Of a stretch of DNA of 64,000 nt, positions 27,449 to 35,995 are shown in pieces. The DNA lies in contig JAIBBX010000005.1 of the NCBI GenBank assembly GCA_019694475.1, positions 62,001-126,000 of the forward strand. Direction: 5' to 3'. The notes beneath the pieces were generated by a model. It searched no databases. It was given only the letters and a program-made list of their open reading frames with translations, and was not told the origin of the DNA. This DNA is from Parachlamydiales bacterium (lineage in GTDB: Bacteria; Chlamydiota; Chlamydiia; Chlamydiales; SM23-39). Position numbers and translations under genes: made by a program. The number at the start of each line of letters is the position of its first letter. Within the stretch, counting starts at the first letter, position 1.

Positions 27449-28102
27449 ATGAAAGTATTTGGACTTATCCTGCTATCTGCAGCTCTTTTTTCTGGACAGC
27501 AAGCTTTAAGTGAGCGGGTCTACGAAATCCGCAATCCATCGACCGATTCAGCTCATTTCCGGGCGGCTTTGGAAAGAATTGGCGAAACGCTGGCCATGGA
27601 TGTTTTGGAAGAATTGCAAACCGAAGAGATAGCCATTCAAACTCTCACGGGCGCTGAAGCCAGTCATGCCCTTGTGAATGAGGTCCCTGTTTTAGTGACG
27701 ATTCTTAGGGCGGGCCTTCCTCTCAATGCCGGCGTGCAGCGAGTTTTTCCAACTGCCGAAGTGGGATTTTTAGCTATGTCGCGCAATGAAGAGACGCTCA
27801 AAGCCAATATTGAATACATTGCACTGCCCGATATGGATGGTAAAGTTGTGATTTTGTCCGATACTATGCTCGCGACAGGCGGATCGATGCTCGATGCGAT
27901 CCAAATTTTAGAGGCAAGAGGGGCAAAAAAAATCTTCGTGATCTCAGCAATTGCCTCTAAACCTGGCATTGATCGAATCAATACCTATAATTCAGAAATC
28001 AAAATATTTGCAGCTGCGATCGATCCTTCATTGAATGATAAAGGATACATCATTCCTGGTTTGGGAGATGCAGGAGATCGATCGTTTGGAAAAAAAAAGT
28101 AA
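27449..28102 (+). CDS. upp: Uracil phosphoribosyltransferase-like enzyme with a signal peptide
   Basis: UPRT makes UMP from uracil and PRPP. The PRPP loop reads VVILSDTMLATGGSMLDAIQ (family usual: DPMLATGGS) and the uracil-binding C terminus reads IIPGLGDAGDRSFG, both well kept. The start at 27449 is fixed by AAGGAG eight bases upstream, and from it the protein opens with MKVFGLILLSAALFSGQQAL, a convincing Sec signal peptide placed before the normal UPRT N terminus (VYEIRNPSTDSAHFRAALERI). An exported UPRT is unexpected, because PRPP is cytoplasmic. The gene leads a tight operon with a VOC-fold protein and an apparently exported methyltransferase. Confidence 0.85.
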   Translation: MKVFGLILLSAALFSGQQALSERVYEIRNPSTDSAHFRAALERIGETLAMDVLEELQTEEIAIQTLTGAEASHALVNEVPVLVTILRAGLPLNAGVQRVFPTAEVGFLAMSRNEETLKANIEYIALPDMDGKVVILSDTMLATGGSMLDAIQILEARGAKKIFVISAIASKPGIDRINTYNSEIKIFAAAIDPSLNDKGYIIPGLGDAGDRSFGKKK

Positions 28103-28104
28103 GT

Positions 28105-28473
28105 ATGCGTAAATTCCACCACTACGGAATACCCACAACAGAAAGACGAGAAGATGAGGCCTATGTTGAAGTGGGCGGATTCAAATTCTATTCAACTCCT
28201 TTCGAAGCGAATAAATGGCACATTCAGTGGCACAGGTTTCCTGAAGGCCATGGACTGCCTGAATTGGTCACAAAAGTCCCTCATATAGCTTTTCAGGTGG
28301 ATGACCTCGATGAAGAAATCAAGGGCTGCAAAGTTCTTTTCGGTCCCTATAGCCCGCTCAAAGGTTTTCGCGTTGCGATGATCGAAGAGCAAGGGGTGCC
28401 GATCGAACTTGTAGAAACTAAACTGACGGACGAAGAATTAGCCATCTTAGAACAAGAGAAACTAGGTAAGTAA
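28105..28473 (+). CDS. VOC/glyoxalase-fold protein
   Basis: A small single-domain protein (122 aa) with the beta-alpha-beta-beta-beta pattern of the vicinal-oxygen-chelate fold: FHHYGIPTTERREDEAYVEV, then HIAFQVDDLDEEIKGC and RVAMIEEQGVPIELVE, where the His and Glu sit at usual metal-ligand positions. No signal peptide. It starts two bases after the UPRT stop and ends two bases before the methyltransferase start, so the three are one operon. Substrate unknown. Confidence 0.75.
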   Translation: MRKFHHYGIPTTERREDEAYVEVGGFKFYSTPFEANKWHIQWHRFPEGHGLPELVTKVPHIAFQVDDLDEEIKGCKVLFGPYSPLKGFRVAMIEEQGVPIELVETKLTDEELAILEQEKLGK

Positions 28474-28475
28474 AA

Positions 28476-29297
28476 ATGATACGGTTTGTGTTTTTTCTTT
28501 TAGCCTGTTCAATCCTTACTGCCGCGGGGCTGCTGGATCCGCAAGATTATGCAAAAAATTCCCAATTTCAATGGAATTGGTCGATGGAGGCTTTGGAAAA
28601 ATTTCCATGGCGGGGGAATGAAAGAGTTCTCGATGTCGGATGCGGAGATGGAAAGATCACAGCGATCATTTCGAAAAAATATACAACTGGGCCTGTCGTT
28701 GGGATCGATCTTTCTCCGAAAATGGTTGCTTTTGCGTCTGCTGCTTTCCAGGACTCCAAATTAATCTTTCAAGAAGGTGACATCGCATCACTTCCTTTCA
28801 AAGAACAATTTGATCTCGCAGTCTCATTTAGTTCCTTCCACTATGTGATCGATCAAGAAAAAGGGGTGCGCAGCATCGCTCAAAGCTTGTGCGAGGGCGG
28901 TAAATTTCTGTGCGTTGTTCCTTATAAAACAGATACAACGATTTTCACATCTGCGGAAAGGCTCATGAAAAAAGAAAAATGGAAAGCTTTCTTTCCTGCA
29001 ATCCAAAAACAGAGGGTTTATCAAAATAGCCGAGAATGGAAAGAGCTTTTAGATCGTGCGGGGTTTGAGGTCGTTGCCTTTTCTGAATCTCCAAATCCAA
29101 TTGTTTTTTCAGGCCGCGAAGCGTTCATTGATTGGCTCAGGCCAGTTGTCAATTTCATTTCCCATTTGCCAATGGAAGCTCAGGAGGAATTTCTTTTAGA
29201 ATTATCGGAAGAAATGCTGGAGCCTGATTCATTGAGGCCTGAAGGAGCGATCCAGATCCATTCAGCGCTGTGTGAATTCCTCTGTCAAAAACGCTAG
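28476..29297 (+). CDS. SAM-dependent methyltransferase with a signal peptide
   Basis: Class I methyltransferase: motif I VLDVGCGDGKITAIISKKY, motif II region VVGIDLSPKMVAFA, then FQEGDIASLPF and FDLAVSFSSFHYV. Ahead of it sits MIRFVFFLLACSILTAAGLL, a typical signal peptide, so the enzyme appears to be exported. The region after the core (NSREWKELLDRAGFEVVAF) matches small-molecule methyltransferases of the trans-aconitate type. Last gene of the UPRT operon; its end overlaps the convergent beta-propeller gene by four bases. Substrate unknown. Confidence 0.85.
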   Translation: MIRFVFFLLACSILTAAGLLDPQDYAKNSQFQWNWSMEALEKFPWRGNERVLDVGCGDGKITAIISKKYTTGPVVGIDLSPKMVAFASAAFQDSKLIFQEGDIASLPFKEQFDLAVSFSSFHYVIDQEKGVRSIAQSLCEGGKFLCVVPYKTDTTIFTSAERLMKKEKWKAFFPAIQKQRVYQNSREWKELLDRAGFEVVAFSESPNPIVFSGREAFIDWLRPVVNFISHLPMEAQEEFLLELSEEMLEPDSLRPEGAIQIHSALCEFLCQKR

Positions 29298-30571
29298 TTT
29301 ATAGAAATCGCTACAGGTTTTCCTTCTACGCCGTATAGGTCGACGGATGTGACGGCGTATGTTCCATTCGATTGATCTTTAACGTTGAATTCCAGACCTG
29401 GGGTGGACCCAACCAGCTGGCCATTTCGATAAATCTTATAAAGCACTACATTCGACTGGCTTGGATTCCATTTTAGGATTGTATTGAGGGAATAGACCAA
29501 ACCGAAATCATTTTTTTGATGAGAGCTGCTCAAATTCGTTGGAGGAAGTGGAGCGGGGATAAAAGCCACACCTTGCGTAGAAGATGCGCCTGGAAGCGCG
29601 ATCAGCATCGTAGCAACGTTTGTTGCCACATCGACATAATACACTCCCGTATTGAATACATCTGTAATGAATGCAAAAACATTATCGGGACTTACCGCGA
29701 CGCCCAAAGTATTTGAAAACCCAGGTACGCCCATGCCTGGAGTTACAATTGCAATCGATTGATTTGTGATTGCATCGATTACAATGACTCCAGGGAGATT
29801 GTTATCGGCAACATATGCTCTATCGCCATTTGGACCATAAGCAAGATCGTATGGGGAAGTAAAATTAGGAACCCCCATCGCTGGTGTAACAAGCGAGCTG
29901 GTTTGTTTTGTCGAATTGTTGATAACATACACTACTCTGTTTCCATTATCTCCAACATATGACTGATCAGAATTTGTTGGGTTCATGGCTACGCAATCGG
30001 CTCCGGCAAAAGCTGGGACGCCTATTGGGGTGATTGTTGAAACAACTGTATCTGTTGCTGTATCGATGACCAACACTCCTAAAGAAAAGTCGGTTGCGTA
30101 GGCATATGCGCCGTCGTTGCTAAACCTAAGACTGAAAATAGAACTCATTGCAGGGATATTGCTAACTAAGTGGGTGGCTATTCCTGTTGTAGTATCAATC
30201 ACATAGATTACATTGGTCCCTGCGTAAGCTTTTTGCTGCGTTGGACTGAATGCGGAAGAAAAAGTTCCTGCAAAAGGAGTTCCAGTTTGGTTATTCACAG
30301 CTTTGGCGATATTGGTAGTGGTGTCGATTAAATATACGGAGCCGCTCCCCATACCATAGTCATTCACGCAGGCCAGCTTCCCATCGGGACTTGTTGAAAC
30401 ATAGCTTGGGCTTACAAAGAGCGCAGATCCGCTAGCAACTGAAACCAATTGGATCGTACCATTTGTGTAGGCATAAACTTTAGAGCCGAAAACGTCAGTA
30501 ATATAGGCTTTGCTTGCAAAGGCGTTGACTATCCATAAGCAAAGCAGGACGAAAAATTTATTTCTAAACAT
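29294..30571 (-). CDS. Secreted YVTN-type beta-propeller protein
   Basis: A signal peptide (MFRNKFFVLLCLWIVNAFASK) is followed by about seven repeats of the YVTN/NHL-like propeller pattern: AYITDVFGSKVYAY, STSPDGKLACVNDY, VYLIDTTTNIAKAV, VIDTATDTVVSTI, AYVADNNLPGVIVIDAI, FAFITDVFNTGVYYVD. The last 80 residues (PTNLSSSHQKNDFGLVYSLN) form a separate fibronectin-like domain. Such proteins are usually surface binding scaffolds. Monocistronic. Confidence 0.85.
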   Translation of the reverse strand: MFRNKFFVLLCLWIVNAFASKAYITDVFGSKVYAYTNGTIQLVSVASGSALFVSPSYVSTSPDGKLACVNDYGMGSGSVYLIDTTTNIAKAVNNQTGTPFAGTFSSAFSPTQQKAYAGTNVIYVIDTTTGIATHLVSNIPAMSSIFSLRFSNDGAYAYATDFSLGVLVIDTATDTVVSTITPIGVPAFAGADCVAMNPTNSDQSYVGDNGNRVVYVINNSTKQTSSLVTPAMGVPNFTSPYDLAYGPNGDRAYVADNNLPGVIVIDAITNQSIAIVTPGMGVPGFSNTLGVAVSPDNVFAFITDVFNTGVYYVDVATNVATMLIALPGASSTQGVAFIPAPLPPTNLSSSHQKNDFGLVYSLNTILKWNPSQSNVVLYKIYRNGQLVGSTPGLEFNVKDQSNGTYAVTSVDLYGVEGKPVAISIN

Positions 30572-30709
30572 GCTGACTCGGTTGGGTTAAGGATTTCGGA
30601 ATACATTCAACCAATCCTCTCACATAACAATAAAAATTTTCAACATCTCGAATGGACTAGGATTCAATCTTGCCATTTCCTAAAATAGGGCAAAACAAGG
30701 CAGTTTATT

Positions 30710-31147
30710 ATGGCAATCATTGAAGAAATCAATCAGGGAATCAAAGAGGCGATCAAAAGCCAAAACCAGATCCGGCTTTCCACTTTACGCATGCTCAAAT
30801 CGAAAATCTTGGCAGTGGATGCCCGCTGCGCGATTCCAGATACCGAAGTGGTAAAACTCTTTAAAACCTACTTTGGCAATCTTCAGGAAGCTCTGGAACA
30901 GGCTCAAATGGCAAACCGGCCCGCTATCGTCGAACAGCTCAAAAGCGAAATGCAGATCGTGCAAGAGTTTTTGCCCAAAACGCCCTCTGCTGAAGAGACC
31001 AAACGCATTGTGATGCAGGCGATCTCTGAGTCAGGCGCTAAAACGAAAAAAGATCTCGGTTTAGTCATGAAAGCGGCTATGAAACTGAACAGTGCGATAG
31101 ATGGGAAAACAGCCAAGGATTTAGCCACTCAGCTGCTTTCCGACTAG
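30710..31147 (+). CDS. yqeY: YqeY/GatB-like protein
   Basis: A 145-residue helical protein with the YqeY signature: MAIIEEINQGIKEAIKSQNQ, LSTLRMLKSKI, EQLKSEMQIVQEFLPK and KDLGLVMKAAM. The family resembles the tRNA-binding tail of amidotransferase subunit GatB but its role is not established; tRNA binding is assumed. Its stop abuts the stop of the convergent DEAD-box helicase gene with no spacer. Confidence 0.88.
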   Translation: MAIIEEINQGIKEAIKSQNQIRLSTLRMLKSKILAVDARCAIPDTEVVKLFKTYFGNLQEALEQAQMANRPAIVEQLKSEMQIVQEFLPKTPSAEETKRIVMQAISESGAKTKKDLGLVMKAAMKLNSAIDGKTAKDLATQLLSD

Positions 31148-32350
31148 TTATCGGTTTTTAAACGGCTTCTTTCCGAATCGTTTTTGTTTATTGAAACGGT
31201 TCGTTTTTGGACGCCATTTTCCTGGAGGTCTTTTGCCTTCGCGCTGAGGAGATGAATGCTTCTTCACCGGATCTGATTTATGCGGGTTGAGCATTTTTTC
31301 AATAGCGCGCCATTTGTGCCAATCTTCTGAAGAGACGAGGGCCAAGGCAAAACCTTCAGCGCCAGCACGGCCTGTTCTACCAATCCTGTGGACGTAGTCT
31401 TCAGGGACTTCTGGCAGATCGTAGTTGATGACGTGCATCACGTGCGGGATATCGAGACCTCGGCCTGCAACGTCCGTTGCGACGAGGATTCGGGTTCGAG
31501 AAATGCGGAATGATTTAAGGACCCGCTCTCTTTGCCTTTGTCTTAAATCGCCATGCATCGCTTCGGCTTCATGTCCTTCGTCTTGGAGTTCTTGGGAAAG
31601 GATGTCTGCTTTGCGCCGCGTGCGGACGAAAACGATGATCGAGCCTTCGCGCTTTTCGAGCTGCTTGCGCAGTTCAGTACCTTTTTCCGAAGATTTGAGT
31701 TCAATCACTTCCTGCTGGATTTTTGGAGCAGGCTGGTTTGAGCTGTCGATCGTGATCCGTTTTGGGTCGCGCAGATATTTGTCGGCCAGTTTCTGAATAT
31801 TCGGGGGGAATGTCGCAGAGAAAAAGAGGGTTTGGCGCGTTTCGGGGAGGAATTCTGCGATTGCATCGAGCTGGATGCCGAATCCCATATCGAGCATTCG
31901 GTCTGCTTCGTCGATCACAAGGAAACGGGTCGACTTGAGCTGGAGGCTTCCTCGTTCGAGGTGGTCATTGATCCTGCCCGGCGTTCCAACGATCAAACGA
32001 GGCCGTTTTTTCAGCTCCCGGAATTGCTTGAACATTTCAGCGCCGCCGATGATGAGAGCGGTTTTGATGGGCGCAAGCTGGGTTAAATTCTTATGGATTT
32101 GCATGGCAAGCTCGCGGGTCGGTGCGAGAATAAGCGCTGTTGCTTGCGGATCTTGCTCTAACTTCTGGAGCAAAGGAATCAGATAAGCAATCGTTTTTCC
32201 AGAACCCGTTTGGGCGGTAGCAAGAATATCCAACCCTTTTAAGGCAAAAGGGATAGTCTCTTTTTGAACGGGGGTTGGAACAGTGATTCCCAGTTTCTCA
32301 AGTGAATTGATAAGGGCGACAGGGAGTTCAAATTGGGTGAATTGCGACAT
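31148..32350 (-). CDS. DEAD-box RNA helicase (RhlE-like)
   Basis: All core motifs are present: Q motif with FELPVALINSLEKLGITVPT and PVQ, motif I AQTGSGKT, Ia PTRELAMQ, II VIDEADRMLDMGF, III SAT, IV IIVFVRTRR, V ATDVAGRGLDIPHV, VI HRIGRTGRAG. The last 40 residues are basic (KQKRFGKKPFKNR), as in RhlE-type helicases, and would bind RNA. Its role is likely in ribosome assembly or RNA turnover. A GAGGAC ribosome site precedes the ATG. Length 400 aa, normal. Confidence 0.93.
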   Translation of the reverse strand: MSQFTQFELPVALINSLEKLGITVPTPVQKETIPFALKGLDILATAQTGSGKTIAYLIPLLQKLEQDPQATALILAPTRELAMQIHKNLTQLAPIKTALIIGGAEMFKQFRELKKRPRLIVGTPGRINDHLERGSLQLKSTRFLVIDEADRMLDMGFGIQLDAIAEFLPETRQTLFFSATFPPNIQKLADKYLRDPKRITIDSSNQPAPKIQQEVIELKSSEKGTELRKQLEKREGSIIVFVRTRRKADILSQELQDEGHEAEAMHGDLRQRQRERVLKSFRISRTRILVATDVAGRGLDIPHVMHVINYDLPEVPEDYVHRIGRTGRAGAEGFALALVSSEDWHKWRAIEKMLNPHKSDPVKKHSSPQREGKRPPGKWRPKTNRFNKQKRFGKKPFKNR

Positions 32351-32472
32351 TTATAGTCCTCGGTTGGTCCTCTTTGCAAAAACCAACAACGAGTTTTTTG
32401 CTAGGAAAGGAGTTTTTTCTTATACGGCTAAGAGTCTATCATAAAAAGAACTGATAAACTAGTAGAATTGTA

Positions 32473-33423
32473 TTATTTCGGTTTGCGGGCAACGACTGTA
32501 GGGAAAATAGAGGCTTCATCCTCGATGAATTCAATCTCGATAAAGCCGGCGGCAGTTAATAGATTTTTTACTTGTTCTCTAGAGCGGAAAACTTGCCATT
32601 TGCAGCTCAAGATATCGCTAAAGATAACTTTTTGCATCAATGCATCAGACCTATCGATCTTGGAAAAATCCCATTCGGAAAGAGGTGTTAAAAAGCTGGT
32701 GATAAGATGGCCTCCTGGCTTGGAGGCTTTAAAAAATTCCTGATAAAGCTCAAGGACTCGGGTATCATCCGGTTCGTAGATGGAGAGGCCATTGCTAGTG
32801 AGCACATCAAATTCGTCTGTGATGTTTAAATCCCAAGCATCTCTTTGAAGAAATTTGCAATAGCCAGAAAGGCCGCATTCTTTAGCCAATTGCTGTCCTT
32901 GGTCGATTGCTTCGGCATCGATATCAATGCCTGTCAGTGTGAAATGCAAGATTTTAGAAAAATCAAGACCGATTAAATCTCCCATGAGACCGCAGGGGAC
33001 TGAAGCAAAAGAAGTTCCTTCTGAGACTCTTTTTTGCAGCTCTTTTTTGAAAATTTGGAATCTTTGCTGGGTTGCTAAACAAGTCGGGGCTTTTTCAAGC
33101 AAAAATTCTTCGACCCAATTCATTTGCGGCTTATTATGCAGACTCGGATATGCGGCAACCACATAATGGGTCCAATATCCGTTAAGGCCGCCTCTTTCTA
33201 TGAGGAATTTCCCAAATTCGGAATTAGCAAGCTGATTCAATATTTCGATCTGTTGATCCACTGTTGCATAGGGAAGATCTTTGCGCTGGTGAATCATATC
33301 AGTTAAATGGGTAAGCCGGTTCTGAAAAGACTCATCTTGCTTTTCGTGAGAGAGGTTTATTGAAGCTGTCATCAGGAAAAAGGTTGCGATTAAGTTCATC
33401 ATTGTTCCGCATAACAGTCGCAT
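32473..33423 (-). CDS. SAM-dependent methyltransferase, possibly exported
   Basis: Class I methyltransferase core at about residues 140-260: FASVPCGLMGDLIGLDFSK, then FTLTGIDIDAEAIDQGQQLA, FLQRDAWDLNITDEFDVLTS and KPGGHLITSFLTPL. I start at the ATG at 33423; the N terminus MRLLCGTMMNLIATFFLMTA holds a hydrophobic stretch that looks like a signal peptide or anchor. A start at either of the next ATGs (MMNLIATFF) is equally possible. Substrate unknown. Upstream, it is divergent from the secreted protein at 33488, with 64 bp between starts. Confidence 0.8.
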   Translation of the reverse strand: MRLLCGTMMNLIATFFLMTASINLSHEKQDESFQNRLTHLTDMIHQRKDLPYATVDQQIEILNQLANSEFGKFLIERGGLNGYWTHYVVAAYPSLHNKPQMNWVEEFLLEKAPTCLATQQRFQIFKKELQKRVSEGTSFASVPCGLMGDLIGLDFSKILHFTLTGIDIDAEAIDQGQQLAKECGLSGYCKFLQRDAWDLNITDEFDVLTSNGLSIYEPDDTRVLELYQEFFKASKPGGHLITSFLTPLSEWDFSKIDRSDALMQKVIFSDILSCKWQVFRSREQVKNLLTAAGFIEIEFIEDEASIFPTVVARKPK

Positions 33424-33487
33424 ATTTAAGGCTTTATCGACAACAAGAATTCGATTTGCTATCCTTTTTTCCTTTTGGAGATTTTTT

Positions 33488-33997
33488 ATGCGAATACCAC
33501 AACTTATACTGGCTCTTTTTCTTCTAACTGCTCCCTCATATGCGGACGATTTTCCTAAGAATAAGGAAAAGATCATGGACGAGATTTTCTACAGTTTAGA
33601 CGCGGTAGGAACCCTTAAACAGGATGCGAATGGGATGGTCTATGTAGATGTTGACAATGACTTCATCTATAAGCTTTATCCATGGATCCAAGAAGAGGGA
33701 TTTGAATTGCCCACCTCGTTATATGGAAACAATGCGTTAGGAGCGCACGTCACTGTTATTTACAAACGGGAAGCAGAGGACTATCAGCTGGGCTGGATCA
33801 AAGAAGCTGGAGATCAGGTATATTTCAAAGTAACAGGATGTAAAATCATCCCTTTGAATCAAGCGGGCTATGAATTGGGATGCGTAGTCACGATTCAGGC
33901 TCCCAATCTTGATAAATTAAGAAAAAAATACGGTCTTCCATCAATCAAGTACGACTATCATATTCTGATAGGAATGAAGCCTAGAAAAGTCGCTTAG
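33488..33997 (+). CDS. Secreted 2H-phosphoesterase-like protein
   Basis: A signal peptide (MRIPQLILALFLLTAPSYAD) and a mature part of about 150 residues. Two His motifs, GAHVTVIYKRE (about residue 95) and KYDYHILIGMK (about 158), are placed as in 2H phosphoesterases. The first fits the HxT pattern; the second reads HIL, so it is not canonical and catalytic activity is uncertain. If active it would act on RNA or nucleotide cyclic phosphates outside the cell. The ribosome site is TTGGAG. Its end overlaps the convergent gene at 33994. Confidence 0.65.
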   Translation: MRIPQLILALFLLTAPSYADDFPKNKEKIMDEIFYSLDAVGTLKQDANGMVYVDVDNDFIYKLYPWIQEEGFELPTSLYGNNALGAHVTVIYKREAEDYQLGWIKEAGDQVYFKVTGCKIIPLNQAGYELGCVVTIQAPNLDKLRKKYGLPSIKYDYHILIGMKPRKVA

Positions 33998-34503
33998 ACA
34001 TCAACGCAATGATCACACGGTCTGTTATCTACTTCGTAATCGACCGTTAGGATGACATAACTTAAGTACATCCCCAACGGGATCAAGGAAATAAGAGATT
34101 CTCCCAACCTTTCAAGAGAAGAAAAAGCAATTCCACTGACGACACTTGCAAGTCCTGCCTCTGACATTAGAAAAGAAATGCCCCCTCCGAGCGCTGGAAG
34201 CGCAAATTTAAATGCGCAATTTTTTTCTACTGTCAATCGATAGAAAAGAGACCCGGCAAAACAGATCGTCGGAGAAAAGCAAAGCATCATAAAGCTCATT
34301 GCTAAGGCTCGAAACAAGTGGTTTGCAAAAAGTGCCACTTTAAAAACCAACGGATGTTCTCGGAAGAAGGCATCAATTATATTGGTTGGGGTTTCGAGAA
34401 TGTTCCATCTAACAATATTTTCATTAAACACATGAGCTAAAGACACTGGGTAGACTCCTTTTTTAGGATGGACAGTGTAATGAATTATTTTACTTTTTTT
34501 CAA
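33994..34503 (-). CDS. Multi-pass hypothetical membrane protein (169 aa)
   Basis: Three long hydrophobic regions (about residues 52-90, FALPALGGGISFLMSEAGLA at about 100-125, and LISLIPLGMYLSYVILTVDY at about 137-156) follow a polar N terminus; the tail ends in RPCDHCVDV with a CxxC pair. I do not recognise a family. It resembles the other small unknown membrane proteins of this window in layout but not clearly in sequence. The convergent 33488 gene overlaps its stop by four bases. Confidence 0.65.
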   Translation of the reverse strand: MKKSKIIHYTVHPKKGVYPVSLAHVFNENIVRWNILETPTNIIDAFFREHPLVFKVALFANHLFRALAMSFMMLCFSPTICFAGSLFYRLTVEKNCAFKFALPALGGGISFLMSEAGLASVVSGIAFSSLERLGESLISLIPLGMYLSYVILTVDYEVDNRPCDHCVDV

Positions 34504-34644
34504 GCCTTAATGGCACAGCCTCTTGCAATACTTTGGCGTTTGCCCTGTCTCTTTCATCGCCGGGTTGAAGAACTCCTTCCGTGTTGGGAAGGAGATTCTC
34601 CGCTCAGGTAACGGGCAGCAAGTTTCTTGCTGCAAATGGACAAA
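34504..34644. other. Hairpin-rich non-coding stretch before the bicupin cassette
   Basis: No gene is visible. Two strong stem-loops occur: 34573-34594 (ctccttcc / ggaaggag, six-base loop) and 34615-34633 (gcagcaag / cttgctgc, three-base loop). They lead into the inverted element at 34645. This may be part of a mobile element or a structured RNA. Confidence 0.5.
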
Positions 34645-34734
34645 TAGCTCGGTTGACTCGGCCGTGCCACCCCTTTCGATGAGGCATTGGTGGGGACCTG
34701 GGAAGGACCGAGATTAAAGCCGAGCTGTCCGTTC
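34645..34734 (-). repeat. Palindromic MITE-like element, left copy
   Basis: This ~90-bp stretch is, in reverse complement, about 85% identical by eye to 35871-35962, so the two form an inverted pair around the bicupin gene. The outer end is more degenerate than in the right copy. It contains the shared blocks GACTCGGCCGTGCC, CCCTTTCGA, GGTGGGGACC and TAAAGCCGAGCTG. Confidence 0.75.
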
Positions 34735-34816
34735 AAAAAGCAATTGCCTTGCAAATCCTATTTTGGTACGTCCAATTGTATGCAGACGATCCTGTTGGAA
34801 AAGGATTTTGCTGTTA

Positions 34817-35872
34817 ATGACTGTGAAGAAAATGACTAACCAAAATCAAACATCGATAAAGCATCATTTGCCTTTTCGCCAATTCAACCCCCCTGAAAAG
34901 TGCAAGGGAGGATATCGCCTTAGAGCGACAAAAAGCAGTTTTCCTGTTTTGCAAGGAATGTCTTTTTACAAGCTGGCCCTTCACTCTCGTGCAGTGAGAG
35001 AGCCTCATTGGCATGCTAATGCCGATGAGTTGGGATACTGCCTCCAAGGAAATCTCCTTGTGTCGATCTATGGTAATCGCAATATGCGAGAGAGTTTTCT
35101 CGTTTGCGAAGGCGAGGCTTTCTTCATCCCATCAGGCGCTCTCCATGCAATTGAAAACGTAGGAAAGAAAACTGCTGAGATTATCCTCCAATTTTCAAAT
35201 GAAGAACCTGAGGATTTCGATCTTTCGACCGTGTTTGGTGTTTTTTCAGATTCTGTTTTAGGCAACACATGGGGAATGCAATCCAGTCATTTCAGGGAAT
35301 TGAAGCGCCCTTCTAAAAAATCTCTGATTGCACAATTGAACGGCTCCACCGAAATATCCAAAGCCGACCGATATGTTTCTCCCTATCAGTTTGGTTTGGA
35401 AGCGAGTGCGCCTTTGATTAGTAATCCCGGGGGGACAGCGAAAGTGGCAAGACAAAATGTATGGCCCATACTAAAAAGACAGGCGTTATATTCTCTACAT
35501 TTAACCGGGAAAGGAATGAGGGAGCCGCATTGGCATCCAGAGACTGCTGAAATGGGATATATTGCAAAAGGAAAAGGACGAATGTCTATCATTTCCCCAT
35601 CTGGCAAAGTCGATACGTATCAAATGAAGCAAGGGGACATTTATTTCATTCCCAAAGCCTATCCACATCATATCGAAAACTTAAGCTCTTCGGGATTGCA
35701 GGTGATGATTTTCTTCGATCAACCGATGCCTCAGGATGTGGGTTTTTCTGCGAGCCTTAAATCTTTTTCTGATGAAGTTCTTGCAAGCTCTATACAATCA
35801 AGCAAAGAGCTTTTTACAAAACTTACCAGTTATTATGAGGATCTCTTTATCGTAGGGAAGAAAAATCCTTGA
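34817..35872 (+). CDS. Bicupin, oxalate-decarboxylase-like
   Basis: Two cupin domains, each with a full metal site: first HWHANADELGYCLQG with FIPSGALHAIEN (about residues 75-140), second HWHPETAEMGYIAKG with FIPKAYPHHIEN (about 255-315). The His-x-His-x4-Glu and His ligands suit a Mn or Fe enzyme; the layout is that of oxalate decarboxylases and related bicupins, but the substrate is not proven. There is no signal peptide. I start at the ATG at 34817 (AAGGA 11 bases upstream); the ATG at 34832 is an alternative. The gene is enclosed by inverted ~90-bp elements, and the right one starts at its stop codon, suggesting horizontal acquisition. Confidence 0.82.
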   Translation: MTVKKMTNQNQTSIKHHLPFRQFNPPEKCKGGYRLRATKSSFPVLQGMSFYKLALHSRAVREPHWHANADELGYCLQGNLLVSIYGNRNMRESFLVCEGEAFFIPSGALHAIENVGKKTAEIILQFSNEEPEDFDLSTVFGVFSDSVLGNTWGMQSSHFRELKRPSKKSLIAQLNGSTEISKADRYVSPYQFGLEASAPLISNPGGTAKVARQNVWPILKRQALYSLHLTGKGMREPHWHPETAEMGYIAKGKGRMSIISPSGKVDTYQMKQGDIYFIPKAYPHHIENLSSSGLQVMIFFDQPMPQDVGFSASLKSFSDEVLASSIQSSKELFTKLTSYYEDLFIVGKKNP

Positions 35873-35965
35873 ACGGGCAGCTCGGCTTTACTCTCGGTCT
35901 TTCCGGGGTCCCCACCGACGCCTAGTCGAAAGGGGGGGGGGCACGGCCGAGTCAAGCGAGCTGCT
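35871..35965 (+). repeat. Palindromic MITE-like element, right copy
   Basis: Inverted partner of 34645-34734. The element itself has terminal inverted repeats: GCAGCTCGGCTTTACTCTCG at one end pairs with CGAGTCAAGCGAGCTGC at the other, with small gaps. It includes a run of ten G at 35932-35941, absent as such from the left copy. No reading frame is visible. Confidence 0.75.
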
Positions 35966-35995
35966 CGCTCAATATGAGTCATAATCTGATGCAGT

